Source: CAYURP01 sp964447175 (GTDB taxonomy: Bacteria; Zixibacteria; MSB-5A5; SM23-73-2). From it: a stretch of 55,128 nucleotides of DNA. Where the stretch lies: the NCBI GenBank assembly GCA_964447175.1, contig CAYURP010000017.1:1-55128 (forward strand), read 5' to 3'. Shown here in pieces: positions 1 to 8,754 of this stretch. Each line of letters opens with the position of its first letter. The stretch's first letter is position 1. A model generated the notes under the pieces. It ran no database searches and was not told the origin of the DNA. It saw only the letters and a list, made by a program, of their open reading frames with translations. The position numbers were made by a program, and so were the translations under genes.

Positions 1-9
1 AGATTTCTC

Positions 10-86
10 TTGACAAAGAGAAATTATCTCTTAAATTAATAATAGATAATCATATAACTTAGAACCCCTTTTGGTTGGGGTAAAAG
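10..86 (+). promoter_or_regulatory. Leader of the first dockerin gene
   Basis: A TTGACA hexamer lies at 10-15, followed by very AT-rich DNA, but no convincing -10 box sits at the right spacing. Just before the start codon is a small hairpin (acccc at 63-67 pairing with ggggt near 77-81). Its right arm GGGG also serves as a plausible ribosome-binding site for the ATG at 87, so the hairpin could mask that site. This is weak evidence from spacing alone. Confidence 0.25.
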
Positions 87-902
87 ATGAATATATCAAA
101 GAAACCTCAGGCTAAGGTTTTAGTCTGGTCTTTTTTGGCTATATTACCCTTTCTTTTCCTCTATAATCTGAGTTATGGGGATAATCAGACTGCCTGTCCT
201 GATACAATATATTTTGAACCTGTGCCATCTGTTAAGATGTCTCCTGATGGAGATACCTTCTATGTTAATCCAGGAGATGATGTTAAGATTCGTATGAACC
301 TCAAAAATTACATTCATATTTCTGCTTTTACCGCCATATTAAAAGATGAGTGTTATACCGGTAATATTTTACTTGACTCTGCAAAGAACAATGGATCAGC
401 AACGCCCAAATGTTTTGAGGGAAGCAGGGTGGAATACTGGTCAGCCAAAGGGATAAACTTAACGCTTTATCCTCCTACGTTTTTGCTCGGAGCAACTGCC
501 ATGATGGATGATCCTCTTCCTCCTGGAGATGGTCCTCTGGCAACTCTTACCTTCACAGCTCTTGACAGCGGTTGCATCTATCTGGATACTCTTTTCACCC
601 CTGTAGGCATCGGTGTAGAAATAATAGATACCCTTTCAATTGGCTATACCCCCATATTTATACCGGGTGTATTTACTGTAAGACTATGCCCTTACAATCC
701 AGGCGATCTGAACTGGGATGATGTTGTTGACATACTGGATGTGCCTCTTATAGTCTATTATCTATTCAGGGGTTGGGAGGCGCCCTGTCCCATAAAAGCT
801 ACGGATGCCAACTGTGACCAACAGGTAACAATTGCTGATGCGGTTTATTTGGTGAATTATCTTTTCAGAAGCGGGCCAGCCCCGCAGATTTGTGATTATT
901 GA
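87..902 (+). CDS. Secreted protein with C-terminal dockerin-type domain
   Basis: The 271-residue product begins with a signal peptide (basic start, hydrophobic stretch about residues 11-28). The middle (about 35-200) is predicted beta-rich, resembling the cohesin-like or Ig-like domains that often precede dockerins, but I cannot assign a family. The C-terminus (about 201-271) has two calcium-loop repeats: GDLNWDDVVDILD from residue 206 and DANCDQQVTIAD from residue 240, each followed by a helix ending in YLF. The first loop is degenerate, with W where dockerins usually carry G or C. It probably acts outside the cytoplasm, on the surface or secreted. No cohesin scaffold is visible nearby. Two further dockerin-tailed proteins occur at 7446-8204 and 28917-30329. 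Function unknown. Confidence 0.8.
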   Translation: MNISKKPQAKVLVWSFLAILPFLFLYNLSYGDNQTACPDTIYFEPVPSVKMSPDGDTFYVNPGDDVKIRMNLKNYIHISAFTAILKDECYTGNILLDSAKNNGSATPKCFEGSRVEYWSAKGINLTLYPPTFLLGATAMMDDPLPPGDGPLATLTFTALDSGCIYLDTLFTPVGIGVEIIDTLSIGYTPIFIPGVFTVRLCPYNPGDLNWDDVVDILDVPLIVYYLFRGWEAPCPIKATDANCDQQVTIADAVYLVNYLFRSGPAPQICDY

Positions 903-962
903 TTATAAAATAAGAAAGATATTAAATATTTTAAATGTCTTGGCGAATAGTATAAAAAATTA

Positions 963-1002
963 ACCCTTTGCCCACTTCCCCTCTCGTCCGTGGGCAAAGG
1001 GT
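963..1002 (-). terminator. Perfect 13-bp hairpin between convergent genes
   Basis: ACCCTTTGCCCAC (963-975) pairs perfectly with GTGGGCAAAGGGT (990-1002) around a 14-base loop. Read on the minus strand the stem is followed by TTAATTTTTT, so it could be an intrinsic terminator for the leftward folC transcript, although it lies about 270 bases beyond that stop codon. There is no T-run on the plus-strand side. The rest of the gap 903-1272 holds only one more short hairpin, at 1176-1193. Confidence 0.45.
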
Positions 1003-1175
1003 AGCAGAAGAGGCAATCCAGCAAAGGGGGCGTTAGTTGCAATGAAAGGATATAACAAAATCTGTGCCAATTTTGAACAGCCCACAGAAGTTCTTAAGTA
1101 AGCCATTGTAATTAAATAGCTTAAGTAAAACAAAGAAGTTACCCGGTATTTTGCACATATTAAAAGTTTGTTTTA

Positions 1176-1193
1176 TCCGCAGGAATCTGCGGA
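1176..1193. repeat. Short palindrome
   Basis: TCCGCAG (1176-1182) and CTGCGGA (1187-1193) form a perfect 7-bp stem around GAAT. It resembles the other short near-perfect palindromes spread through the gaps of this window and has no obvious T-run. Confidence 0.4.
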
Positions 1194-1272
1194 AATGGGT
1201 GGGTGAACGAAAGATTGATTTTACTATCTGCTTATTATTTAACCGATTATAAAAGTCGTGGAAAACAGCGTC

Positions 1273-2565
1273 TTAACGCAATATCCTGCGGTGAATTCCA
1301 CTTAAGCTTAAAAACTCCCCTACGGTGAAATGTGATCCGGTGATACATATGGCATCTGAAGGTGATGTAGTCTTTAGAGCATAAAAGTAGGCATCTTTTA
1401 TCTTCTCGAATGGCTTATATTCCTGGTTAAGCTTTTTAACTGCTTTTTCCAGATCCCGAAGGGTGGCTGATCTATGATAATCGGGTCTGGTGAGGAGTAT
1501 TAGCTCCGTTTTTTTTGAGATTTGCTTGAGCATCTGAGGATAATCCTTATCTGCCATTACTCCGAATATAAAGACGATATTCTTATCAGGAATCAATTCA
1601 TCCATTGTTTTTAATAAAGTTCTTATCCCTTCTGGATTGTGGGCTACGTCCAGGATCACCAGCGGTTTTTTTCTGAATACTTCAAATCTGGCTCTCCAAT
1701 TTACATTTTTTAACCCCTCCCTTATGGAACGATCGGAGATTTTCCATCCCTTTTTCCTCAATTCCTCTAAAGCTAAAATTGCAGTAGCAGAATTTCTTAT
1801 CTGGTGTTCGCCGGACAACCCTATTTTGAGATGATTATATGTTTTTGAATTGTAATTTAAAAGAAAAGAGGTTTCCTGAAGGTTTTTACCCAGGATTTTC
1901 CATTGGCAATGTCTGTTCACCAATAAAAGTTCTGATTTCTTTTTTCTGCAAACTGATCTGATAACTTCTAAGGCTTCTTTTTTATCTGTTTCCACAACTG
2001 TAGGGACATTTTCTTTAATTATCCCGGCTTTTTCAAATGCGATCTTTTTTAAGGTCTTTCCTAATATTTTTGTATGATCCAGGCTCAGAGTAGTGATTAT
2101 CACTAATTCTGGTGATAATGCATTAGTGGAATCCAGCCTCCCGCCTAATCCGGTTTCAACCACTGCGATATCCACTTCTTTTTGTGCAAAATAGGAAAAG
2201 GCTAAGGCTGTGGTGACCTCAAAAAAGGTATATTTATTCTTTTCGATCTTTTCCTTTAAATCTGTGACAAAGTCTAAAATAAATTCTTTGTCTATTTTCC
2301 TTTTGCCTATTCTGATCCTTTCCCTGAAATCTATCAGATGGGGCGAGGTATAAAGTCCGGTTTTGTATCCTGATTCAGAGAGGACTGACTGTAAAATGGC
2401 TGCTACCGAGCCTTTGCCATTAGTGCCGGCTATATGAACTGAGGGAAAATTTTTATGGGGATGGCCCAGGTATTTTAAAATGGATTTGGTGTTGGATAGA
2501 TCCAGCTTTATCCCGAATCTTTCCAGGCTATAGAGGTATTCCAGTGTTTTGTGGTATTTACTCAT
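1273..2565 (-). CDS. folC: Bifunctional folylpolyglutamate/dihydrofolate synthase
   Basis: FolC adds glutamate to dihydropteroate and to reduced folates using ATP, in the cytoplasm. The 430-residue length is normal. Visible marks are the Mur-ligase-type P-loop GTNGKGS at residues 47-53, the following TSPHLIDFRERI segment, the conserved VVETGLGGRLDSTN stretch in the central domain, and DVAHNPEG at the start of the C-terminal domain. It starts with ATG at 2565 but has no clear Shine-Dalgarno sequence. It lies downstream of accD on the same strand with a 171-base gap; accD-folC neighbourhood is common in bacteria. A short palindrome sits in that gap, so cotranscription is uncertain. Confidence 0.95.
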   Translation of the reverse strand: MSKYHKTLEYLYSLERFGIKLDLSNTKSILKYLGHPHKNFPSVHIAGTNGKGSVAAILQSVLSESGYKTGLYTSPHLIDFRERIRIGKRKIDKEFILDFVTDLKEKIEKNKYTFFEVTTALAFSYFAQKEVDIAVVETGLGGRLDSTNALSPELVIITTLSLDHTKILGKTLKKIAFEKAGIIKENVPTVVETDKKEALEVIRSVCRKKKSELLLVNRHCQWKILGKNLQETSFLLNYNSKTYNHLKIGLSGEHQIRNSATAILALEELRKKGWKISDRSIREGLKNVNWRARFEVFRKKPLVILDVAHNPEGIRTLLKTMDELIPDKNIVFIFGVMADKDYPQMLKQISKKTELILLTRPDYHRSATLRDLEKAVKKLNQEYKPFEKIKDAYFYALKTTSPSDAICITGSHFTVGEFLSLSGIHRRILR

Positions 2566-2642
2566 TATATTATTTATAAAAAAAATTCGCTGGAAGTTTC
2601 ACCAGCTTAAATACACAATCATTCAACCAAGATAATCTTTTA

Positions 2643-2660
2643 GTGAACCTGAAGGTTCAC
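2643..2660. repeat. Short palindrome between accD and folC
   Basis: GTGAACCT (2643-2650) and AGGTTCAC (2653-2660) form a perfect 8-bp stem with a two-base loop. The same design, with the sequence tcaacct/aggttga, recurs at 45155-45170. There is no T-run, so it looks more like a dispersed palindromic module than a terminator. Confidence 0.45.
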
Positions 2661-2736
2661 ACTCCAGGATTTACAAATTTCAAATTGACCTTACCAGAAA
2701 GCTTCCTTGTGTTTTAGATTTTTTAGTCTTTGAGAG

Positions 2737-3573
2737 TTAACTCAGATATTCAAGCAGCAAAGAGATTGTTTTTTTCAACTCTTTTCGGGGAACTACCTTG
2801 TCCAGAAATCCGTGCTCCAGGAAAAATTCAGAGGACTGAAAGCCCGGTGGAAGTTCCTGTCCGATGGTCTGCTGGATTACCCGGGGACCGGCAAAGCCCA
2901 GAAGGGCTTTGGGCTCTGCAATTATCACATCCCCCAGGGAGGCATAGCTGGCCATGACCCCGGCAGTGGTGGGATTGGTCAGAACCGAGATAAAAGGAAT
3001 GCTTTGGGCTTTGAGCTTTGCCAGAAGGGCGCTGGTTTTTGCCATCTGCATCAAGGACAGGATTCCCTCCTGCATCCTGGCTCCGCCTGAACAGGAGACG
3101 ATCACCAGAGGGATTCTTCGGTCTATGGAGCGTTCGATAGCTCGGGCTATTTTTTCCCCAACCACCGAGCCCATGCTCCCCCCGATGAAGCTGAAATCCA
3201 TCACCGCAAAGCTTACCTTGATTCCGGAGATTTCAGCTATTCCGGTGATAACAGCATCGTTTAACTCTGTTTTTTCCCGCATAATTCTTATTCTATCAGC
3301 ATACTTCTTCGAATCCTTAAAGTGTAAGGAATCAAAGGAGATCAAATCACTGTCATATTCCTCCAGTTTTCCCTCATCCAGAAGGAGTTTTATGTAATCT
3401 TTGCTTTGGATCCGGAAATGGTAACTGCATTTGGGGCAGACCCAGAGATTTTTCTCCAGGCTTTTGGCATAAATTATATCGCCGCAATTGTTGCACTTTG
3501 TCCAGAGCCCATCCGGAATAGTCTTTTTGGACTGGGAGACTAAACCTTCTTTGACCTTTCTAAACCACTCCAT
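2737..3573 (-). CDS. accD: Acetyl-CoA carboxylase carboxyltransferase subunit beta
   Basis: AccD pairs with AccA to move the carboxyl group from biotin-carrier protein to acetyl-CoA, giving malonyl-CoA for fatty-acid synthesis. The 278-residue protein has the family zinc ribbon with Cys27, Cys30, Cys46 and Cys49, then a crotonase-fold carboxyltransferase domain with the typical GGSMGSVVGEK and SCSGGARMQEG segments that form the acyl-CoA and oxyanion region. The length is usual. The ATG at 3573 is preceded by GAGGGTGA at suitable spacing. accA is not in the window. Downstream is folC, and upstream on the same strand is the rimI-tsaB-tsaE group. Confidence 0.96.
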   Translation of the reverse strand: MEWFRKVKEGLVSQSKKTIPDGLWTKCNNCGDIIYAKSLEKNLWVCPKCSYHFRIQSKDYIKLLLDEGKLEEYDSDLISFDSLHFKDSKKYADRIRIMREKTELNDAVITGIAEISGIKVSFAVMDFSFIGGSMGSVVGEKIARAIERSIDRRIPLVIVSCSGGARMQEGILSLMQMAKTSALLAKLKAQSIPFISVLTNPTTAGVMASYASLGDVIIAEPKALLGFAGPRVIQQTIGQELPPGFQSSEFFLEHGFLDKVVPRKELKKTISLLLEYLS

Positions 3574-3632
3574 ATTAAATCACCCTCATACCATAAGATA
3601 TACTAATATAATTCTTTTAGCAAATGTTAATT

Positions 3633-4091
3633 TCACCCCAAAACCTTCTCCATAATCAAGGCATCCTCTTGGGGCTTACGATAATAGTTTTTCCTCTGGC
3701 CAACTTTTTGGAAGTCGAATTTCTTGTACAGACTTATGGCTGGTTGATTGGAGATCCTGACGTCCAGAGTTATTCTTTTGAAATCTTTTATTTCAGCTAT
3801 ATTCAGTATTTTCTCTATTATCTTCTCCCCGATTCCCTTTCTTCTCAGATCAGGAATAACCGCAATATTGCTTATCTGGATTTCGTCCAACACCATCCAC
3901 AAGCAGACGTAGCCCACGACTTTGTTGTTAAGTCTTGCCACCAGGGGTAGGGCTAAAGAGTTGTCAATGTCCTGAGAAAAAAAATCTTTTTGCCAGGGGT
4001 CAGAAAAAGAGTGCTTCTCGATCTGCGCCACCTGATCCAAATCCTCCTTTTTCATTTTATCAATGATCAGATTGTCCAGATTTTCAGACAT
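3633..4091 (-). CDS. rimI: Ribosomal-protein-alanine N-acetyltransferase
   Basis: This is a GNAT-fold acetyltransferase that in the family acetylates the N-terminal alanine of ribosomal protein S18. The acetyl-CoA loop is visible as RRKGIGEKIIEKIL, with the preceding strand IAVIPDLR and the later segment RISNQPAISLYKKFDF. The reading frame extends back to 4163, but I choose the ATG at 4091. It gives about 152 residues, the usual RimI length, and overlaps the tsaB stop by 8 bases (ATGTCTGA), indicating translational coupling; the longer form would add a tail lying inside tsaB. The tsaE-tsaB-rimI order is widespread in bacteria, and tsaB next to rimI supports the assignment. Confidence 0.88.
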   Translation of the reverse strand: MSENLDNLIIDKMKKEDLDQVAQIEKHSFSDPWQKDFFSQDIDNSLALPLVARLNNKVVGYVCLWMVLDEIQISNIAVIPDLRRKGIGEKIIEKILNIAEIKDFKRITLDVRISNQPAISLYKKFDFQKVGQRKNYYRKPQEDALIMEKVLG

Positions 4092-4770
4092 TTCTGAACT
4101 TAAGCTCTGCTTCGGATTTTCTGACATAAATTGGTTCCAGTAAAAAAAGATCCTCTTTTTCACCTTGTTTCAGTTTCTCCCATCCCATATAAGCCACTGC
4201 TGCTCCGCTGGGCAGAGTTTTTTCTCCCCTTAGAAAGTGGGCTTTCTTTCCCATAAGTTTTTTCAACTCCGACTGACAGACCTTGATCCCGGGTCCGGTG
4301 AAAGCCACCTCACTGGGTATTTTCTGAATCAATTCAGAGGGATCTACCACAAAATATGATGTTTTTCTTTTTATCTCGTTGTCCTGAGTATCGTAAACAG
4401 TTGCATAAACCTGTTTTTTTTTGGCATCCAGAAGTGGAACCAGAGGATACCTGCACCCTCTTGAGAGGAAAGCTAAAGCATCCAGGGTAGGTATACTTGC
4501 CACTGGTTTTCCCGAGGCAAAGCCAAGACCTTTTACAGTAGCCAGACCGATCCTGAGACCGGTAAAAGAACCCGGACCAATGGAGACGGAGAAACCATCC
4601 AGGTGTTTTAGTTTTAATCTCAGCTTCTTTAATAGTTTCTCTATGTAGGACAGAAGAACTTCGGAGTGGGTGAGTTTCACGTCATACCTGAAATCAGCTA
4701 TTACCTCACCATCCTGCACTACTCCAATTCCAGAGATCATGGTGGCTGTGTCAATTCCCAAAATTCTCAT
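4084..4770 (-). CDS. tsaB: tRNA threonylcarbamoyladenosine biosynthesis protein TsaB
   Basis: TsaB is the non-catalytic partner of TsaD in the complex that puts the t6A modification on ANN-decoding tRNAs. The 228-residue protein starts with the ASKHA-fold signature MRILGIDTAT and has the strongly conserved GPGSFTGLRIG at about residues 65-75. It overlaps the upstream tsaE stop by 4 bases (ATGA), and its own stop overlaps the rimI start by 8 bases, so the three genes look translationally coupled. tsaD, normally the catalytic partner, is not in this window and must lie elsewhere. Confidence 0.93.
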   Translation of the reverse strand: MRILGIDTATMISGIGVVQDGEVIADFRYDVKLTHSEVLLSYIEKLLKKLRLKLKHLDGFSVSIGPGSFTGLRIGLATVKGLGFASGKPVASIPTLDALAFLSRGCRYPLVPLLDAKKKQVYATVYDTQDNEIKRKTSYFVVDPSELIQKIPSEVAFTGPGIKVCQSELKKLMGKKAHFLRGEKTLPSGAAVAYMGWEKLKQGEKEDLFLLEPIYVRKSEAELKFRNV

Positions 4771-5228
4771 TTGCTTTTTATCTTTTTATGTGTTTTTGGT
4801 TTAACTTTATTTATTTCAATTTCCCTTTCTGACTCCGAAATGATTTTGAGATAAACTTCGATTCTTTCATCGGGTAAAAAATTTCCGGCTTTTTCTGCCC
4901 ATTCCACCAGGCATATTCCATCCCCGTAAAAATATTCCTCATATCCTATGGTATGAAGTTCCTCCGGGCTTTTTAGCCTGTAAAGATCGAAATGATATAC
5001 TGGAAGCTTTCCTTTGTATTGGATCATTATGATGAAACAAGGGCTTCTCACCAGCTCTTTCACTCCTAAACCCTGACATATGCCTTTGATCATGGTAGTT
5101 TTTCCGCTCCCTAAAGAGCCACAAAAAGCCACGAAGCTCCCCCGGTGTAATTTTCTGGCTAACTTGTTACCTAATCTCTGGGTTTGTGTCTGGCTTGTGG
5201 TTATGATCTTGTCTTTTATCAAAGTCAA
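4767..5228 (-). CDS. tsaE: tRNA threonylcarbamoyladenosine biosynthesis ATPase TsaE
   Basis: TsaE is the P-loop ATPase that cycles the TsaB-TsaD complex during t6A synthesis. The 153-residue product has a Walker A GSLGSGKTT at residues 37-45, the HFDLYRL segment near 79-85, and LVEWAEK near 108-114, all typical. The C-terminus is a lysine-rich tail (KPKTHKKIKSK). The first codon appears to be TTG at 5228; I see no strong Shine-Dalgarno before it, and no later start would keep the P-loop. It lies 37 bases downstream of the PorX-like regulator on the same strand, so cotranscription with that gene is possible. Confidence 0.92.
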   Translation of the reverse strand: MTLIKDKIITTSQTQTQRLGNKLARKLHRGSFVAFCGSLGSGKTTMIKGICQGLGVKELVRSPCFIIMIQYKGKLPVYHFDLYRLKSPEELHTIGYEEYFYGDGICLVEWAEKAGNFLPDERIEVYLKIISESEREIEINKVKPKTHKKIKSK

Positions 5229-5265
5229 TGGTCGACTCGATAATTATCAAAGGTCTTTCAGTTAA

Positions 5266-6834
5266 TTATCTTTTCGGTGTCAGTGTTGCAACTGGTAGGA
5301 TCATCTCCTCCAGGGAGATTCCCCCGTGCTGGAAGGTGTTTCGATACTCCCGCCGGTATTCGTTTAGCTTGGTGGGATAGACGAAGTAGAAATCCTCCTT
5401 GGCAATGATGTAGGTGGTGCCCATGGAATATATAGGTAGTCTGTAATCTTTGGGATTCTTTATGAGCAAAGCTTCTTTGACGTCGCATTTCAGATTGTCG
5501 CCATATTTGTATCTTAAATTCGGGGAGGTATCCTTCCTTCCATAGGCTATGGTTCCCCTGGTTCCCAGGACGCTGCCGTGGTCTGTGGTAATTACCACTT
5601 CACAGTCCTGGGTGGAAAGATATTTCAGGATCTCAAAAAGGGAGGAGTGGGTGAACCAGGATCTCATCAGGGACCTGAAAGCAGCTTCGTCCGGAGTGAT
5701 CTCCATTAATATCTCAGATTCGGATCTCCCGTGAGCCAGCATATCAAGAAAATTAAATACTATGGAAAAGATCGAGATATCGGTATAGGTGGATATCCTT
5801 TTGGACAGGTTTTCCCCTTCCTCTTTGTCCACAATCTTTACATATTTGGGTTCGGTTTTAAGGCGTAAGCCCAATCTTGCCAACTGTTCATTCATTAACT
5901 CATGTTCATAGCGATTACGGGACAACTCGTCCTCAGGTCCTCTTTTCCATAACTCAGGATATTTTAAAGCCAAATCATCGGGGAAAAGTCCGGAAAAAAT
6001 GGCGTTTCTGGAATAAGGGGTGGCTGTGGGCAAAAGGGAATAATAGAATTCCGTTTTAATATTGAAATATTCATCCAGCAAAGGTTCGATCATCAGCCAC
6101 TGATCCAGCCTCATACAGTCGACCACGATGAAAAAAAGGCTTTTGTGATCTCTCAATAGCGGGAAAAGATATTTTTTAGCTACACCCGGGGATAAGGGGG
6201 GTGAATCCTCAGAGCCTAACCACCTTTGATACTCTCTCTCTATGAATTTCCCGAACTGGAGATTACATTCTTTTCTCTGACCCTGATGGGTTTGTTTCAG
6301 ACCCATATCTTTAAATTTTTCAACTTCCAAGTCCCATTCGGATAAAGTCTTATGAATTTCGATCCAGTCCTGCCACTCCAGCCGGGCATTTAAAAGATCA
6401 GAAATTCTTCTGAAATCTTTTAAGTAGTCCTGGGAAAGATGATCCTCCCGGATCGACTTTGCCTCCAGAATCCTTTTGACTGCCGAGAGTATCTGGCTGG
6501 GATTAACCGGTTTGGTGAGATAATCGTCGATCTTTTTGCCAATTGCTTGCTCCATTAAATCCTCTTCTTCGGATTTGGTAACCATTATGACCGGGACATG
6601 AGGATTGATTTCTTTTATTTCCTCCAGGGTGGTTAAGCCGTCCTTTCCCGGCATCATCTCATCTAAGAGAATTAAATCGAATGCTTCTTTCCCAACCAAT
6701 TTAATGGCGTCATCTCCGTTGGAGACCGGGGTGATGGAGTAACCTTTTCCCTCTAAGAAGATTATCTGGGATTTTAGCTGATCGATCTCATCGTCCACCC
6801 AGAGTATTTTTTTGACCTCGCTTTTCTTTCTCAA
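5266..6834 (-). CDS. PorX-like response regulator with PglZ domain
   Basis: The 522-residue product is a response-regulator receiver domain (residues about 8-122: acidic pair Asp14/Asp15, phospho-acceptor Asp58 in LILLDEMMPG, Thr86, Lys108) joined by a helical linker to an alkaline-phosphatase-fold PglZ domain (about 230-520). Visible candidate metal-site residues are Asp239 (VVDCMRLDQ), Thr270/Thr272, Asp364 and His368 (NFLDMLAHG), Asp418-His419 (TTDHG) and His503 (QHGG). This architecture is that of PorX, which in Bacteroidota controls the type 9 secretion system and whose PglZ domain is reported to cleave oligonucleotides. Start is TTG at 6834 with AAAGGTG at good spacing. No DNA-binding domain is present. 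A histidine kinase at 8755-9978 is a candidate partner. The role in this organism is inferred. Confidence 0.87.
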   Translation of the reverse strand: MRKKSEVKKILWVDDEIDQLKSQIIFLEGKGYSITPVSNGDDAIKLVGKEAFDLILLDEMMPGKDGLTTLEEIKEINPHVPVIMVTKSEEEDLMEQAIGKKIDDYLTKPVNPSQILSAVKRILEAKSIREDHLSQDYLKDFRRISDLLNARLEWQDWIEIHKTLSEWDLEVEKFKDMGLKQTHQGQRKECNLQFGKFIEREYQRWLGSEDSPPLSPGVAKKYLFPLLRDHKSLFFIVVDCMRLDQWLMIEPLLDEYFNIKTEFYYSLLPTATPYSRNAIFSGLFPDDLALKYPELWKRGPEDELSRNRYEHELMNEQLARLGLRLKTEPKYVKIVDKEEGENLSKRISTYTDISIFSIVFNFLDMLAHGRSESEILMEITPDEAAFRSLMRSWFTHSSLFEILKYLSTQDCEVVITTDHGSVLGTRGTIAYGRKDTSPNLRYKYGDNLKCDVKEALLIKNPKDYRLPIYSMGTTYIIAKEDFYFVYPTKLNEYRREYRNTFQHGGISLEEMILPVATLTPKR

Positions 6835-7081
6835 TAAAACACCTTTCTTTCAGGAATGTTAAATTCAATACTATTTACGTTTTTTACATTTGTTACTTTG
6901 AACCTTAATAATGTTTTATAGAGAACAACTCAAAAGAAAAGGTACCTCCTTATGGATGGACCTATTATATATGGTTCTTCTCCAAAAGAGTTGCAAAAGA
7001 ATTGGTTTCTGGAAGGCATTAATACCAGGGTGTGTGATCCTTTGTGCTTTACCTTCTTGAAAAAAACTAGCTGGTTCTTTG

Positions 7082-7272
7082 AACTCACCCCCTTTTGTTT
7101 CCCCTCTTTTAGAAGTTGTGTCAGAATTCCAGTTTTGGTAGCCGCAGGCTTTAGCCTGCGAAATCGGAATTTCAAATCTGAACGAATTACGCAACCTGAA
7201 GATTGCGGCTACCACTTCCAAACACAATTATGACACAGTCTCTTAATAAGAGAGGGGGTAAGGGGGTGAGTT
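7082..7272. repeat. MITE-like imperfect palindrome of about 190 bp
   Basis: The two ends are inverted copies. AACTCACCCCCTT at 7082-7094 matches the reverse complement of the stretch ending at 7272. Further in, gtgtca.aatt (7118-7127) mirrors aattatgacac (7226-7236) and ggtagccgca (7137-7146) mirrors tgcggctacc (7204-7213). Inside is a perfect stem GCAGGCT (7144-7150) / AGCCTGC (7153-7159). No transposase is encoded. Open frames on both strands here arise from the palindrome and are not genes. The remaining gap, 6835-7081 and 7273-7445, shows nothing else I can support. Confidence 0.6.
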
Positions 7273-7445
7273 TTCAGGATGTTATCCCACCTAAGCTAAA
7301 ACGAGACTTTTTCTTATCAAAAATTACGACAACTAAATTGGAGAAGAAACTTATATATTAATTATTACCCTGGCTTAGGTTCTTATTTATTATTTACCAA
7401 TCTTTCTCGGCGTATAGAATATGCTTACTTGTCGCGAAGATGTCA

Positions 7446-8204
7446 TTAGGAGGCGCAGCCGAGTTGTGGTTTTGGTACATTCTTAAAAACGTAATTCACC
7501 AGATAAACTGCATCGCTTATTGTAATTAAGCAGTCAATATTGGGATCAGAACACGGTGGGTAAGGTGGTTCGAGTCCGCTCCTGAACAAATAATTAACCA
7601 AAAAAACCGCATCCACGATATTAACTTCACCACTACCATTGACATCTCCGGGAGGTATATTCTGGGGAACAAGGTGATATTCTGATTTAAGAACTACCTC
7701 GGGAATTATAGTAGTGAGATGAATATCTGTAAAGTTTGTGAAAGTTTGTGGTCCTTCGGACCTGATCATTGTATCAACGGAAGCTAAACCGGTATCACTG
7801 ACAGTCAGATACAAATAAACAATTACTCCATTACCCGGTGGTATTGTATCATTTACAGAGGATGCTGCTATCCCCATCATATCCTGAGATATTCCAAAAA
7901 CCTTCATGTTCATGTGAGCCGCTCTTTCCCCCACAAACACTGCTGTATCCCAGGAAACGGGTCCTGTATGATGAAGGATAATGTACATACCCAGAAGATA
8001 TTCATCGTTGTAAACGATCAATGGAACAACTGCATACCCCGTACAGGGGGGACACGGAAGATAAATGCCCCATTCACCGAATCTTATTGTATCCGGAATA
8101 CCTGGATCTTGTGCATATGCCCAACCAGAGGAAAATATTACAATTATTAATGCCACTATTAATGAGATGTAAATCTTTTTTGCAACTGCTGCTATTATCT
8201 CCAT
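7446..8204 (-). CDS. Secreted protein with C-terminal dockerin-type domain
   Basis: A 252-residue protein with a signal peptide (hydrophobic stretch about 12-31 ending AYAQ), a beta-rich central domain of about 150 residues and a C-terminal dockerin-like pair. The first loop, GDVNGSGEVNIVDAVFLVNY, is canonical in spacing; the second is DPNIDCLITISDAVYLVNY. Each is followed by YLF or YVF. Cysteines flank the repeats, as in the protein at 87-902, whose C-terminus is clearly similar. The ATG at 8204 is preceded by AAAAGGGG. It probably functions outside the cytoplasm; its partner and substrate are unknown. It interrupts the stretch between the PorX-like regulator and the histidine kinase, but a 550-base upstream gap suggests its own promoter. 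Confidence 0.8.
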   Translation of the reverse strand: MEIIAAVAKKIYISLIVALIIVIFSSGWAYAQDPGIPDTIRFGEWGIYLPCPPCTGYAVVPLIVYNDEYLLGMYIILHHTGPVSWDTAVFVGERAAHMNMKVFGISQDMMGIAASSVNDTIPPGNGVIVYLYLTVSDTGLASVDTMIRSEGPQTFTNFTDIHLTTIIPEVVLKSEYHLVPQNIPPGDVNGSGEVNIVDAVFLVNYLFRSGLEPPYPPCSDPNIDCLITISDAVYLVNYVFKNVPKPQLGCAS

Positions 8205-8754
8205 ATATTTACCCCTTTTAGAGTAAAGCCTCTTCTTCTCCTCAACAAAAACCCATCAATTTACTCTAATAAAGTAGTTTTAGAAATTAGTCAACTAATT
8301 TCAATTATTTACTATTATCACCTCCTTTTTTAGAAAGTCTGTGATCCCCGCTCACTTCATCATCTTGATGATCACCTCAATATATGAATCCATTCTCTCA
8401 AACGATTGGCTGCACTTTCTAATCTCTTCTCACGGAAATTATTCAGTAAAAAACATAATTAAACAATCCTAAATACAACTATTTCCCTCCACCTCCAGTG
8501 AGATGAAATCCCCCTCCCTGACACGGATGAACTAATCCCTTAGGGGATTCACCTAATATTGTGATAATATATGACTTACGGTTTGTCGAGTGAAAAATGC
8601 AGATTTTTTAAAAATTTTTGTAATTCTTTAAGTTAACTTTTTAGTGCCATTTTGCTTAATTTTAGCTTACGGGTCAGAAATCAGTGCTCCTGACTTATTT
8701 TAGTGTCAGGTGCCAAGGGTCCTGAACTACTAACTTAAATCTTTTGCTTTAAAT
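8205..8754. other. Intergenic gap of 550 bases
   Basis: No open frame here looks like a gene. A perfect hairpin GAAATTAG (8283-8290) / CTAATTTC (8295-8302) lies upstream of the dockerin gene, and a shorter one, AATCCC/GGGATT, near 8536-8551. The gap separates the histidine kinase stop from the dockerin start, so it probably contains the dockerin promoter and the end of the long polysaccharide transcript. I cannot point to convincing -35/-10 boxes or a terminator with a T-run. Confidence 0.3.

Noticed and set aside
87..902. Type 9 secretion C-terminal domain on the surface proteins
   Set aside because: The C-termini of the three exported proteins are dockerin calcium loops; none shows the usual type 9 sorting domain.
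2954..3397. 147-codon frame on the plus strand
   Set aside because: It is antisense to accD, whose zinc ribbon and carboxyltransferase motifs are unmistakable.
3633..4163. Longer rimI start at 4163
   Set aside because: It adds 24 residues encoded inside tsaB that are not part of the family. The ATG at 4091 overlaps the tsaB stop in the usual coupled manner.
6916..7233. Overlapping open frames of 81-103 codons on both strands
   Set aside because: They lie within and around the 190-bp palindrome, where mirror-image sequence opens frames on both strands. No ribosome-binding site or family resemblance.
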